64,000 nt of DNA from Fallopia convolvulus. Its lineage: Eukaryota > Streptophyta > Magnoliopsida > Caryophyllales > Polygonaceae. Positions 33,401-45,327 of this stretch are shown piece by piece (the stretch's first letter is position 1; each line of letters starts with the position of its first letter). The stretch is from positions 64,985,224 through 65,049,223 of the forward strand of contig OZ024719.1 in assembly GCA_964016875.1 (NCBI GenBank), read 5' to 3'. The notes beneath the pieces were generated by a model. The model did not search any database. It saw only the letters and a program-made list of their open reading frames with translations, and was not told where the DNA came from. A program made the position numbers and the translations under genes.

Positions 33401-34829
33401 TTAAGTAGTTGGCATAATATCTAGCTAACTTGTATGTGGTTTAAAAATATTTATAAATTAGATGAAAAAATCCCATTTATATCAAAAAGTAATTTCTACA
33501 AATATCAAACAACAACTTTTTATTTATACAATTTTAACTAATTCAATTTATATAGCTCGGTCATTTTGTGTGAGTTATATTCTTATTGAATTAAGCAATG
33601 GGCTTTTGTTTTTCGATCTTCATTTATTTCGGTGCCAATTATATGGATCATATATTCATATATGTGTTCATAAGACTTGGCTCTGTCGGGTCATCGTGCT
33701 CTATTTTGACGGCTTTTTTTTTTTTTTGGTAATTAAAAATGAGGTTTAGCGGTAATGTTCACATTCTAGAATCGATCAAGGAAAAAAAATAGAAGTATAT
33801 TCTTCCATAAAAAGTACTAAGGTCTCAAAAGTGCTCTATTTTAAACCTTCAATCATTTCTATTAAGGAAACAAGTATGTTTGTATGTATGTATAAGTTAA
33901 AGAAAATTAAGATTATATGTAAATAGGGTGGAAGTAGATTTTATGTGACGGTAAATCCATTTTCTGCATGTTTTAGAAATTTCAAGTCTAAGAAATATCT
34001 TCATGTAAATTCTTTATTATATTTAACCAAATATATGTATTTACTCCTAATAATTGAGATATTTTAATTTTTACAAACTTAATTAATTCAGACCAAACAA
34101 ACCCTTAAATTATATAGTATATACTCATATAAGTAAAGCCAGTAAAACTAAATTAAAAGTAAATATATATATATATATATATAAAAATAACTTAATTTTA
34201 GTTGTTATTTTTCTAATTTAACAATTAAAAAATTTGATTAAATTTAGCGATAATGTTTTTATTAGTTGAAGGAGAGAAGACGCCGAAAAGAAAAACATGA
34301 GAAGGATTTGGGTGGGAAAAATCTATTTTGGACATGTACAAGCCGTGTGTACTCGGCGCCTCCATGCATATCTACAGTCCAAATGTCCAATCTAATCTAT
34401 TCTTTCATTAACAAACCTTTTTCAATGTTTGCCTTATGTACTTGATGGTGACTTCTTTTAATTTGCCAATCAATTTGCAAACATATTCCAGCTTTTTTTA
34501 ATCATCATAATTAAAAGTACTACACGACCACCCCATCTAATTCGTGAGGTAATACGTCACTCGTTCGTGTAACCTATTTATGATGTATGTACTCCTCTAC
34601 ATTCTCATGTTTAGATAGATTTTACCAAGTTCTCTCAACTTAATTAAGTAGCTGGTAAGCATGATATTTGTTATAAGATCATACGATTAGAAATCATTTT
34701 AAATTTACATTTTTTATATAGTAATTTAGTTATATAATTTGTGCTGGGTTGTAGGCTTTCACGATGTGGGAAGAAGAAACCGTAGTAGTGGCTAATTGGG
34801 CATCTCAAAACTCATGGCACAACAGTAAC
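30491..34829. other. Long AT-rich spacer
   Basis: No gene recognised in 4.3 kb. Around 31430-31820, CTCGAG/GAGCTC/CAAGCTC-type words on both strands suggest a decayed DNA transposon of the GAGCTCGAGC kind. Around 32185-32275 there is a GC-rich island (AGGCAGGGGGTGGGGCCAGT) in otherwise AT-rich sequence, probably transposon-derived. Neither has definable ends. Confidence 0.45.
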
Positions 34830-35067
34830 AAATCTTGAACCAAATGTCAGTTGGTCTAGTGGTAAAGTGGTGCTAGACTCCTTAAGTGTTGTGCAGGAGG
34901 TTCGAAGTTCGAATCTCACTGGCAGCATGTATGGAAAAATTGATATTGGGAGGGTCTCTCCCAAAATAGGGCCACAAAGTACCCGGTCCGGATGTAGAGC
35001 GGTGTCCGACCGATCGAACCGGGCGAGCCAAAAAGGAAAGACCAAAAAAAAAAAAAAAAATCTTGAA
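34830..35067 (+). mobile_element. tRNA-derived SINE with 10-bp target duplications, upstream of the ERF gene
   Basis: The body starts at 34840 with a tRNA-like head containing an A box (TTGGTCTAGTGGTAAAGTGG, 34851-34870) and a B box (GTTCGAATCTC, about 34907-34917). A tRNA-unrelated body follows, then A17. The direct repeat AAATCTTGAA flanks it at 34830-34839 and 35058-35067. Box spacing and the head resemble a tRNA gene, but the sequence does not end as a tRNA, so this is a SINE. It sits about 270 bp before the ERF start codon, in the proximal promoter or 5' UTR. Confidence 0.92.
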
Positions 35068-35333
35068 AAGCGATTATCTTCCGCGATTTCCCCACGTATT
35101 TTATTCCTTTATTTAATCATACTCCTCCAACTCTCCACCCCCCAAAATTAAATTAAACAAAACATCATTCCCTCTTAATCAAAAACCCTCTCCCTCCCCT
35201 AAAAACACCCTAGCTAGCCTTCCTACCATCAACTGACTCCCATTTTAAGACTTAAGAAACACCACACACCCACACAATCATTCAAACACGTCACTATTAC
35301 TCATCATACCACATATATTATTTCCACTTATAA

Positions 35334-35975
35334 ATGTCTCATTCTGACGACCCTTGTCCAAACAATTCCCAATATTATAACGGGTTCTTCCAAACCTACA
35401 ATATTAATAATACTACCAACGGATCTCCCAATACCCCCAACATCCGTAACCACGAGCCCACGGCGGGATCCGGCTCATCGTCCACCCGGTCGCCTTCCGG
35501 CAGGCACCCGACCTACCGGGGGATCCGGACCCGGGCCGGAAAATGGGTCTCCGAGATCCGCGAGCCCAAGAAGACCACCCGCATCTGGCTCGGCACCTTC
35601 TCCACCCCCGAGATGGCAGCCGCCGCCTACGACGTGGCCGCCCTCGCTCTCCGCAAGAACGACGCCGTCTTGAACTTCCCCGAGTCCGTAAGGGACTACC
35701 CTCGTCCCGCCTCCGCCTCGGCCGACGATATCCGGAGCGCCGCCAGCGCCGCCGCTTCCATGAGAGAGGGGAGGGACCGGGAGGCGGCCGAGGCGGAGGC
35801 GGCCAGGGAGGAGTATGTTGATGTGGAGGATTTGTTTGATATGCCGAATTTGCTGGTGGATATGGCGGAGGGTATGATGGTTAGCCCGCCCAGAATGAGC
35901 CACACGGCGGCCGAGGCGGCGGACTCGCCCGAGTATCTCGTCGGCGGAGATTGCCTCTGGAGTTATTATGATTGA
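35334..35975 (+). CDS. AP2/ERF transcription factor, DREB subfamily (TINY/ERF021-like)
   Basis: A single-exon gene of 213 codons. Residues 1-57 are Asn/Ser/Pro-rich. One AP2 DNA-binding domain spans 60-117 (HPTYRGIRTRAGKWVSEIRE opening; TRIWLGTFSTPEMAAAAYDV; LNFPE end). Val and Glu at the positions corresponding to DREB V14 and E19 (V72, E77) predict binding to DRE/CRT-type elements. The RGIRTRAGKW segment lacks one residue compared with the common RxxxWGKW form, a feature I associate with the ERF021-like branch. After the domain come DDIRSAASAAASM, an acidic stretch (EEYVDVEDLFDMPNLL) and a C-terminal LWSYYD. This tail matches the LWSY motif of group III DREB/CBF/TINY proteins. The gene is expected to be nuclear and stress- or growth-related. 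TTATAAAT lies just before the ATG. No lesion is seen. Confidence 0.95.
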   Translation: MSHSDDPCPNNSQYYNGFFQTYNINNTTNGSPNTPNIRNHEPTAGSGSSSTRSPSGRHPTYRGIRTRAGKWVSEIREPKKTTRIWLGTFSTPEMAAAAYDVAALALRKNDAVLNFPESVRDYPRPASASADDIRSAASAAASMREGRDREAAEAEAAREEYVDVEDLFDMPNLLVDMAEGMMVSPPRMSHTAAEAADSPEYLVGGDCLWSYYD

Positions 35976-36800
35976 CTTTTTGGGAACGTTGCATTCGCGC
36001 CCATCAAATCAGATCGATCTTTAATAATTAAAAAAAGTATATATGAAATGCATGATCGAGCTGCGATTGGAGGTTGATTCGGGTAAGTTTCTTGTAATTA
36101 TCTGGTAAATTAAACCTGTGTAATGTGTATCTACGGAAGCTAGCTAAAATGCTAGTTATACCAACCACATTTCTCCGCAAGCTATTGTTTTTTGTTTTGT
36201 TTTATTTTATTTTTCAGTTTTGTTTGTTTTCCATAAAATTAGTTATTTACTAGCTATTGTAAGATGAATGGAATTGTCAGGAGAATATCTGGGTATGATG
36301 TGATTTATTGATATCAGAGAACTTTGTAATTAAGAATTTTGAACTTATATATGATCGAGTTTGCTCGAGTTTGCTGTAACTGGATGTCTGGATGGGATGA
36401 TCATTTCTATCTACTATGTTTATTTAGCTCATTTTACCGATCAATTGTGAAATTGGATTCAGAGAATCTTTCGTTGGCTGATTGAATCCATATATAGGAA
36501 TAATTCGTCCACAGGACTTCTATGAGAATTTCAGATGTTTTGATTAGGGCTTTCAAGATTCGATCTCTCTGATTCCAATTAATGTTATCTAGTTCACAAT
36601 GATTTAGGCGGCATACGTTTATATAGTTTTGTTGAGGAGTTTTCTTTCTTAGTGATGAAAATAATTTTACAGATTTGTGTACATTTCTACAAATACATAC
36701 GGAGTATTGTTTTTCTTTTCTTATAAAGAACAAATTTATATGCTTTCATGTTTAGAATTGAATTATGTAAAACATTGGATTTCGTATATTCTTTCTCTCT
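35976..36800. other. 3' flank of the ERF gene
   Basis: Probable 3' UTR followed by spacer. TTTTGTTTTGTTTTATTTTA (about 36190-36210) is T-rich. No coding region seen. Confidence 0.45.
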
Positions 36801-37232
36801 TTATACATACGAGTTTGGTTCAAATCATATCCTAAGACGTGAGAAATATGCACTTTTCCGAGTTCGTACTGCACTTTTTATATTCTGAAGTGAATTTTTC
36901 GTATTTTGTAATGCACTTTTTGTATTTTGTAGTACACTTTTAATTAGTTTTCTTAAATCAATTTGAGAGATTGATATCTTTGTGTAAATTGTTCTATGTG
37001 TATTATGTTTGTGAGATTGATGGAAAAAACTAATTTTGGGAGGATTTCTACCAATTTGGTAATGCATTTTCACTTATTTGTAGTGCACTTTTCGTACGTG
37101 GTAATACACTTTTCGTACATTGTAGTGTATCTTTCCTACTTTGTAGCTAGTGCACTACGAATTAGGAAAAATGCATGCATCTCATGTTTTAAGATAAAAA
37201 TTTGTTTCATTTTAACCAAGCTCTCATAGATA
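36801..37232. mobile_element. Mutator-type MITE, copy B (GCACTTTT family)
   Basis: The left end is GAGTTTGGTTCAAAT at 36811 and the inverted right end is ATTTTAACCAAGCTC ending at 37223. The 9-bp flanks are TTATACATA (36801-36809) and TCATAGATA (37224-37232), with two mismatches. The interior holds repeated GCACTTTT(T)NGTATTTTGTA words on both sides of a central spacer. It lies about 830 bp downstream of the ERF stop. Confidence 0.75.
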
Positions 37233-37658
37233 CTTAAGTCATTTTATAAATGATCAAACTTATTGAAAAATGTAATTATTTATTTTTTACAATTAGGTTT
37301 TATAATTAGTTTTAATTTTAGAGAAGGAGAAAGATTTTTGTCTTTTTTGAGAATTTTTTTTAAAAAAAAACTTGAAAATATTTGAGAAATATATAGAATG
37401 ATAAATGTTATTAAATAAAAAATTTGTTACAATGATAAATAAAAAATTGTAAAAATTGTAAAATAAGTTTTTAGCTAAATTTTTGATATTATTAATGTTG
37501 AGTGATTTATAGAATTGTCAATGACGTACGTTTATGTATATTTTAATTTTTTTAAGAATATGTTAAGTATATGCTAAAATTAATTAAGCTAAGAGGGTGT
37601 TAAGTAAATTCCAATAAAAAAATCTAGTTATTTAAAGGATTAACTGAATATAAAAGTG

Positions 37659-38330
37659 TGTTACATCCCTGAGCGTCACTCGATGGTAGACTTCTCTGGG
37701 TACTACTCAGATGCAGGAGTTTGACAATAATACTTTAGGATCTTGCAACGCGGACACGACGAGAAAAAAAAAACTAAAAAACATCCAACCTTTACTTCAT
37801 AAACTAAATATAAAACATGTTTGAATGCCCAAGTTCATAATCAAAAATTACCAATTGATCCATCCCAGAATTCTTATAACATTCTAAAACAACATTTACA
37901 AATTAACACTCAAACAATTCAACATAATAAATCTTAGCTAAATCCCAGATGCACCTAAAATACCCAAAATTAATGATACGCGCGTCAACGGTCCACTCCA
38001 CCATCCAGCCAAGGCTCCTGCATGATTTCTAGTGACATACCTGGTATTGGAAAAATAATTTCCGAACGGTCAACTACTAATCTACCAAGCTAAATAATAT
38101 GTGGAAATTATAAGACGTTTTAAACCAGTTTTCTATAGTCAGCAACAAGAATCCACAATCGCAGCCATAACTCTAAAGGCCAATACCTAAATTAGACGGT
38201 TAGTCACACATAAGCCAAACAAACACAATCGCACGATTATAAGCAACACAACTCTCTCTCCACCTCGTCTTTCAATCCTAAGGCGCTCATCCCCGCATTG
38301 AGTGCAGAGGCAAACCCTCCCACTCCTCCC
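37659..38330 (-). repeat. Truncated LTR related to the gag-only element
   Basis: It opens TGTTACATCCCTGAG and then follows the order of the LTR at 55666: CACGACGAGAAAA, AACATCCAACCTTTA, CAACGGTC...CCAAGGCTCCTGCA, AGGCGCTCATC and AGTGCAGAGGCA. It stops at CCTCCC, corresponding to only the first quarter of the 2.5-kb LTR. It is much more diverged than the two LTRs at 55666 and 60301, so it is an older relative, cut short by deletion. Confidence 0.75.
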
Positions 38331-38757
38331 ATGCATGTTTTTTTATTTTTAAAAAATGTATCTAAATGGATAAATTATTATGATTTGATTAATAAAATGT
38401 TGAAAAGTTTTAAAGTATTTTTTTTACAAAATTATAAAGTAATATTATAAATTTGGTTAGTGAAGAAATAAATAGTTATGTTTTTTTTATAATTATAACC
38501 ATATATAAGTTATATGTTGTTTTTATAAAAGTAAGTTAAGTTGTTGGTAAATGAAAACATTTTAGCTTTATAAAGTTTGAAAGAAATTTCTTTAAATAAT
38601 TTGACATCTATAATGACATATGGGTAAGACTTCAAAATAATTATTGTATACATGAAATAGATAAACTTTATTTTATGCATATAATAAAAATATTCATACG
38701 ACTAATAAGAAATGTTATTCTTATAACTTAAACAATCATGCATGCATTAACAAATTG

Positions 38758-38959
38758 TTATTTTATTAACGGTTTTTCTATCCTATGCGCTAAGGACGTT
38801 ATGTAAGAATTTGAATTCGAAAACTAAAACCCTATTTAAAAATCATAAACATACAATTTAAAAAATTAAATAAAATATAAATACAAAATCATTTTCTTTC
38901 TAAAAGTAGGCTCTTAACCTATGCCATAAGGACATAGGTTAGAAAAAATTATTTTACTA
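38758..38959. mobile_element. MITE, CCTATG-palindrome family
   Basis: The 180-bp unit 38769-38948 has inverted ends: GGTTTTTCTATCCTATG at the left and, inverted, TTTTTTCTAACCTATG at the right. It has a subterminal AACCTATG...CATAGGTT palindrome. It is flanked by TTATTTTATTA (38758-38768) and TTATTTTACTA (38949-38959), with one mismatch. A diverged second copy is at 5474-5643. Confidence 0.6.
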
Positions 38960-39286
38960 ATACTATATAACTTTATATATATATATAAATATAAGCTCAG
39001 ACGAGGTTGTATAGAAAAGACTCAAATATTATTGAAATAAATTAATTATAATTTATTTATTGTTCTTTCCGATACCATTTTGTATCTGCAAGAAGATACC
39101 TTTATATATACTATTTTTGATGCAAATAGAAATTATACTTAAGTTGCGGTGTTTGTACACTTGTGTGTTTCACAATCTCTTTTGAGAATCGTTGTTGCGC
39201 TTTCCGCATAGAACCAGGGGTGAGAATTTCTAACTCCTGAACACCTCTTTATAATAATTGTACGTATTAGGATGATTCTAGACCAT

Positions 39287-40745
39287 TGATAGGTCAAATC
39301 CTACCTCGCAAGTGTACGAGATCGATTGTAATACAAAGGTATCGAACTCAATGACTATGTAGTATTGATTATGATTCGAACAAGTAGACCAAGTTAAAAG
39401 TGAACAAGTAAGTGTTTATGTTTGATTTTGATTGTAACGAGTATTAAAGTAACAAAAGAAATTTCAGTATAGAAAACTTTCCGAGGTTAGGATTCCCACG
39501 ATGATGTTTCAGTAGATTTTAGATTATATATATTTGGATTTCAATTTGAATGTAGTTTCAAGGACTAACTATCTAATGTCAACACTATCTCTTCTAAGAT
39601 GATGAGTGTACATACCTAAACTCGACTGACAGTCACTCTCGCACAAAGCAAGTCTAATTTTGATCCTTTAAGTTATTTAGAGATCAAAAGACAAATAAAA
39701 ACAATATTCACTTTCCCGCTTTGATGAATCTATTCAATCCAAGATCAACTACGATAGTTAAAGTTCCACAATAGAGATTAAGTCACTCTCGATCAAATAG
39801 TTCTCAAGTTCAATCCTAGGGATCTATAATGAACAAACAATTGTAAATTCAATTCATCAATCTCCTATTATTATTAATATTATTTTATCCTCTAGGACTC
39901 AAATTCCAATAGGATTCCTAATTATAAATTAATTAGGTCATTAAGCATCAAACTCATTTAAATCTGCATTCAACCAAATATCACAATTCAAATCTACCTA
40001 CTTCATCATTGGGTTCACCCAACCATAGAATAAGAGAATTAGCTTGACATGGGCATGAGAGAAAGCAAATCAACTTGAATAAACAATATAACAAATTCTA
40101 GGAGTAGATAATTTTGTCTTTCAAGATATCTAAACTTCAATCCAAGCCAACGTAGAGAAATCTTCACAATTTTCCATTAGGGTTCTTTTTAGAGAGAAAG
40201 TACAAAGAGAATAGAATAAAATAGATAATAGATCAAACTTGTCTTCCAAGTATTTATGATAGGGCAAATAAAACAAGAAAGAAGAGGCTCATTAAGCCGG
40301 CATGGATCAAAAGCAAGACGCCGGGAATCGACTCGGTCTATAACTAGGTCGAGTTTTGGCTAGAGTTCTCGCCTAGTCCAACAACTCGGTCCAAAACTTG
40401 GTCAAATTTTGGCCAGAGTTCTTGTACATCTTCAAAACTTGTTTAATTCCCCGGTAGTGTGGTTTGCCGGGGTCTTTTTGGTGGATTTCTTAGGAAAACT
40501 TGTCATTGCCACTTGCACTCCAAGCTTAGCACCATTCCTTCAAGCCATTCCACTCAAAAATCTCCAAAACATAGCTCACGAGCCTCCAAAATCACTCCAA
40601 AAGACCCTGAAATCATGAAAAGAAATGTAGACTCAAATCATAAGTAATTTAACGAAAAGCTACAAAACCAACTAGAGAAAAGCAAAATAAACCTAATTAG
40701 AGAAAGTAATCATGGCTTAAATCTATATCTAAATTCCTACTATCA
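39287..40745 (-). repeat. LTR (3', minus) of a degenerate Ty3/gypsy element
   Basis: The segment begins TGATAG and ends CTATCA, a perfect terminal inverted hexamer, and is 1459 bp long. Directly to its right the minus strand reads GCTTGAGGACAAGCAAAGGT then a purine-richer TTGGAGAATTT. This is the polypurine context I associate with Athila/Tat-like elements. The LTR has no partner in the window. Confidence 0.6.
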
Positions 40746-41990
40746 AAATTCTCCAAGATTAAACCTTTGCTTGTCCTCAAGCAAGAAATTGATTCAACAC
40801 CCCACAAAACAAGCAATTCATGCATCCATCTTGACAATAGCCTAGACAAGAATTATAGAAGCAAGCTAGAGTTGACAATAAAAATCATAGCATAAATTTG
40901 TAGCATGCAAAGAGATCAAGCCAACAAATCTATTCTAAATGCCACACAGGAAAATATGCTCTCTCTCTCTCTCTCAAGCGTTTGAATGGGTCGTGTTTCT
41001 CTGAATTCTCATCTTTTGAAAGCTTAGCTACGTAACATAATCTTGCATAAGCATTCTAAATCTCCACCGCATGGGACCTTGCACACAACAATAATCATGA
41101 GGATTTAGATTTGTAATGGGGCTTGGGTGAGCACAATTTGGTGGGGATGTATATTTGACCATGTAGTGTTAATCTGAGAATCGTAATTATTCCTAAACTA
41201 CACCATAAACCAAGCTTTAGGCACCTCTTTCCAAAAATTCTTCTTCTTTTCACTTTTTTTTTCTCTTCTTCTTTTTGAACTATTACAACCCTTCTCATCA
41301 TAACACTTTGCTCATCTAGAATTTTTTTATGAGCTGTGTTTCCTTATTTTTTTACTTCTTCTTTAGCATTGCTTCCTTCACCTCATATCAAACACCATCC
41401 CCTTCTTTTCAACATCATCAATCCTTTCAAGTCCCCCAAGCTTGGCTCAAACTCACCCATAATATCCACTAAAATTCCTACTTCCTGAATGGGTAAAGTC
41501 TTAATATTAGGCTCGGGATCATTTTGTGGAGCCTCCAAATAAATAGAAAATTAAGGCTCAGTTGGGGCTTCAAAATAGAGGATCATGTATAAGGGTGAAT
41601 AGGGAATAAAAGGCTAATGAAAGCAATGTCTCAATCAATTTAAAGTCGCATATAAGAGTCATGAAAGCGATCTTGAAAAAGAGTTTTAACACAAGTTCTA
41701 GAGGAAGCAATCATAAGTGAGAATCACACATGAAAAGGAAGGACTCATAAAAGTATATAGTCCTAGAAAGGTAAAAAATCTCTTCTTGAACTTCAATGTC
41801 AACTTAAATCTCAAAGAATATGAATGCTCATTCAATCATAAAACAAGTTCATAAACATAGTTAGACATAATTCAAACTTCAAGCACTTCAAGCAAGTCTA
41901 GGGAATATAATTTCATTCATAAATTTTGGAGGATAAGGGACTTGTTACTTTAGAAAATTTTGATAGCTCCTAGAATGCAATTTTTCATTT
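40746..41990 (-). mobile_element. 3' noncoding interior of the same degenerate gypsy element
   Basis: The region continues the element to the right of its 3' LTR. It shows only decayed noncoding sequence: a CT run at 40961-40976, T-rich tracts near 41240-41280 and 41330-41360. No gag or pol is recognisable. The end near 41990 is approximate. Confidence 0.4.
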
Positions 41991-42151
41991 TTTTGTTATT
42001 TTTCTCATTTTCTACTTTATAAACCACTAACCATGCAAACTTTGTATATATTTAGTGCTTGTTTGGTATCTGTTGAAACACGAAAAAAAACAAGCGCTAG
42101 GATCGAGGCACGAGATTACATTCAATGATTCATGATTTCTGGAAATAATTA

Positions 42152-42790
42152 GTGTGGGAAGGCCAAAGGGGAGTAGATGAACAAGTGGCCCGCACATCCC
42201 TAAATTCAACTGACGAGATTTGGACGAGGATGATACAAGACTTCTATGAAGGCAAGATTGATTCTACTGTCAAACACCAGGTTGGTCGAAAATACTTGAA
42301 CCTCAATTATCCTGAGGAAGGGGGATTTGGTGGAGCCATCTCTCCATAAGAAGAAGAAGGGTAGGCCAAGGAAGAACTCAAAGGTTCAACCAAGAAACTT
42401 GACTAGGCTGAAGCATCAACAACAGCGCGGGAAAGGCACTCGTTCTATGCCTGGGGTCGCACTTAACCATGTTCCAGAGGAAGAGGAGGAGGATAAGGAG
42501 GAGGAGGAGGAGGAAGAGGAGTAGGAGGGAGAAGATATATATCGTCCGACGGTTGAAGAAGGAGGTAACATTGAAGTTGATATCGGTGTCCATGTACCCA
42601 CCTTCATGAGGCAATTCATCGTCAGCGCTCATGATGTCCTAGGAGACGGTAATTGCGGGTACAAGGTACTCACTTGTCTTGTTGGATGAGGGCAGGATTG
42701 TTGGAGGAGGATGCGAGAGGAGATGACTTTGGAGTTGAGGACCCATTACGAGACGTATGCAAGTATATATCCTTATATTACCCATATTAA
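42152..42790 (+). pseudogene. Mutator-element C-terminal region with OTU-like protease relic
   Basis: A basic KKKKGRPRKNSK segment (about 42345-42380) is followed by a Glu-rich run and then VPTFMRQFIVSAHDVLGDGN (42586-42653). CGYKVLTCLVG, a stop, and CWRRMREEMTLELRTHYETY (about 42699-42760) come next. DGNC at 42645-42656 is the catalytic-cysteine motif of OTU peptidases. The GDGNCG...W..R..M..EL..H...Y pattern matches OTU domains that accompany Mutator-like transposases in plants. A TGA follows the CLVG block. It lies on the strand opposite the transposase pieces to its right, implying an internal inversion. Confidence 0.55.
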
Positions 42791-43107
42791 TAATAACCAT
42801 AATAATATCCTACAAATACAAGTATTAATACAAGTACAAATACAAATACAAATACAAATACTAGTCCTACTCTAATAAAAACTAAGGGGCAACCCATCAA
42901 CGCTATAATGATGATATTGGGTCCAAAGCTTCACAGAGGTCAGTATGGGGGCTTCATCTACGAGCGTAACCTACCATGGCGTGCATCTTTCTCAAGATCG
43001 TGCTGAACCCCCAACAGAAAACTCCAAATAATCCTTCAACAAAGAGTGTTGGGACTCGACCCTGATAAATATTTCTTTAATTTAGTGCCAATAGCTATTA
43101 TTTGTGT

Positions 43108-44871
43108 TTAAGACTTTTCTCGTAAGGAAAATTGATTAGGGTACCTGTTTGTGGTCCTTATAAACAAATGTAGACAATGATCAGTGTAGGATCTAAAAAT
43201 GTGATCACGCCAAGGAGTAAGCCAGTTCCTCTGGAGGTACGCTAACAACAACGGATTGAGCGGCTTTTGTACTCCAAACCGACCAGTCTGCAATAGACGA
43301 AGTCTTGCCTCATACTCTGCTACGGTCGTTGATCAAAATAGTTCCCATACTTTGTTTCTAAACCACTCCGTAGTCCCCACAGAAAACTCGTTCACCAAAG
43401 TGTACGCCTTGCAATTCTGTTGGATATGCACCTAACACAACATGTGCTTGGTTTTGGGAAACAAGACTGCAGCGGCGTTAAACTTGGCAATATCCCGATC
43501 TATGACAACAACTTCTAGCATTTTCCAACCATTTCGAACACCTCCCGTAATTGATATAACACCCATTCCTAGTGATCTTGGGTCTCTCTTGCCATAAATG
43601 CAAACATAATGCAAAAAGTGTGCCCGATGCAAGTAAATCCTACCATCTCACTCAATGGCATGTTATACCTGAAATGTTAATTAATTTGAATAAGTTAACG
43701 TGCAAAACTTAATTTTCAAGTAAAAACGCTTTTATTATAAATACTTACATGTTGGTTTTGTATGTTTCATCCATGATCACAACATTTGGAAACAACTTCA
43801 GCAGATTCAACGACTTTGGGTGGTCAAAGAAAAATTCTATTATCTCGTTGCTTCCTTCCTCGGCTCGCTAATCAAGATAATAGCCATTTGACTTTAAGAA
43901 ATGGAGTGAGAATTGAGTTACATTCATTGATCTCATCTCTTTCTTCAATACATCATGCCAAAAAGTGTACAACTGTCTCATCGAAGTTGTGATGTCCGAC
44001 CACTTTTCGCGAAAGTATGTCATAACAAACTTCGGCGCACCATGTGCGAGGGACGAGGGTTAATAGCCTTGCACCCTCCTTTGTTCATCGGTTAAGCGGC
44101 CGTAAAAAGGATATACCTCCAAACTAGTGGAAAGGTCGTGATTGTGGCTACCGGATTTCACGCTTAGCCGCCAATGATGGGTCCTCATGTCCCGTTGGCC
44201 AACCAACTCGAACGGGCAACCCATCTTCCTGCTACGTGGTTTTTCCTTTAGATCATCACCAACTTGTAGGTTCCGCATATTAACGCGGGATTTAGCCTTT
44301 TTCTTTGGCTTGTACTCACCGGCCAACACACATGCTAAAGGGACCTTAGTTTCCCATGAGTTCTTTTGTCAACACCATGTTCAAATTACGTCCTACTTCT
44401 CTAGCCCATTTTAGCATATCATTCCGTTCCGACCACTCATAATCAGACTCAAAGTAGCTAGAAAAATCGGCAAACTAGAAACAATTATGAAAAATACTTC
44501 ATTAAGTCGATTATAAACTCACAAATTCAACACAATATGAGAAATTAAAACGAAAATTTTGCACTACAACAACTAAGTTAACAATTATAACAACTATAAA
44601 ATATGATTAGTTATAACAACTATAATGATTTCTACTCAACTATTTTAACATTTATAACAACTAAAACGATTATAAATAATAAAACTAATAATTTAGTAAA
44701 TAATCGATTACATACCGCTTCTTCATTTTGATGCAAAACGACCTCGTTTTGATGTCCACTATAAGGAATTCCTTCTAAACCGTCATCTTCATACACGGGA
44801 TCCTCGTTTAGATTCACCGGATTTGAACTAAAATGTTCCTGCCCTCCATAGAATGGCCAAAATTTGGACAT
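43108..44871 (-). pseudogene. Mutator-like (MULE) transposase pseudogene
   Basis: Exon 1 starts at ATG 44871 and ends at a donor GCG|GTATG after 44716; an acceptor TTCTAG near 44474 follows. Exon 2 begins YFESDYEWSERNDMLKWARE. It continues with the FAR1/MULE-type zinc-binding N-domain AGEYKPKKK...GCPFELVG...WRLSV...HNH (about 44130-44330) and the block YPFYGRLTDEQRRV. Further down come HPKSLNLLKLFPNVVIMDET (about 43760-43820), which contains the first catalytic Asp, and YNMPLSEMVG. LAYLQRNWLTPWRDHIFRSY (about 43190-43250) and TTNR end the recognisable part. Frames shift near 44330 and 43650 and stops are frequent, so the gene is dead. TIRs were not found. Confidence 0.75.
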
Positions 44872-45167
44872 TATTTTCGTAGGGCCGAAAACATGTGTAG
44901 AGACCTGAACTTGTGCAAATTAGTCACTTGGACACTTCACCTTTGAAACGCTAACGTTGAACACCCCAACTTGCTAAAGTCTACCTATTGAACACCTCTG
45001 GTCTGACGTGTCTTTGCGCGTGTATGTACGCATGAATAGGAGAGTGATTTCATTAAATGCATGCTTACGTGTCTAAAGAAAAGAAAAAAAAAATAAAAAC
45101 ACTGGCTTCTTCCTCCTTCCTCCCAAATGGATTAAATCGAAGACATGACCAAAAAAAATCGAACTCT

Positions 45168-45207
45168 TTCCTCCTTCCTCCTTCCTCCTTCCTCCTTCCT
45201 CCTTCTT
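45168..45207. repeat. CCTTCCT-type 7-bp microsatellite
   Basis: TCCTTCC repeats about five times at a 7-bp period, about 120 bp before the GRF-gene ATG, probably in its 5' UTR. Confidence 0.85.
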
Positions 45208-45327
45208 CTTCAAACGTCGAACTCTTCTGCAATTTGGGTTCGAAAATCCTAGGTCTGCAGAACCCGAATGGCTTCCTCTTCGAGCATGTCATCGTGGAGG
45301 AGTTCAGAACCGGAAATTGGAACTCCG

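Noticed and set aside
34840..34920. A tRNA gene suggested by clear A and B boxes
   Set aside because: No complete cloverleaf or 3' end, followed by an unrelated body, an A17 tail and flanking target duplications; it is a SINE head.
35475..35905. 142-codon frame antisense to the ERF gene
   Set aside because: Created by the GC-rich codon usage of the ERF gene; no domain and no promoter context.
42378..42632. Leu- or Ser-rich minus-strand frames opposite the Glu-rich run
   Set aside because: They are the complement of the GAGGAGGA repeat in the OTU relic.
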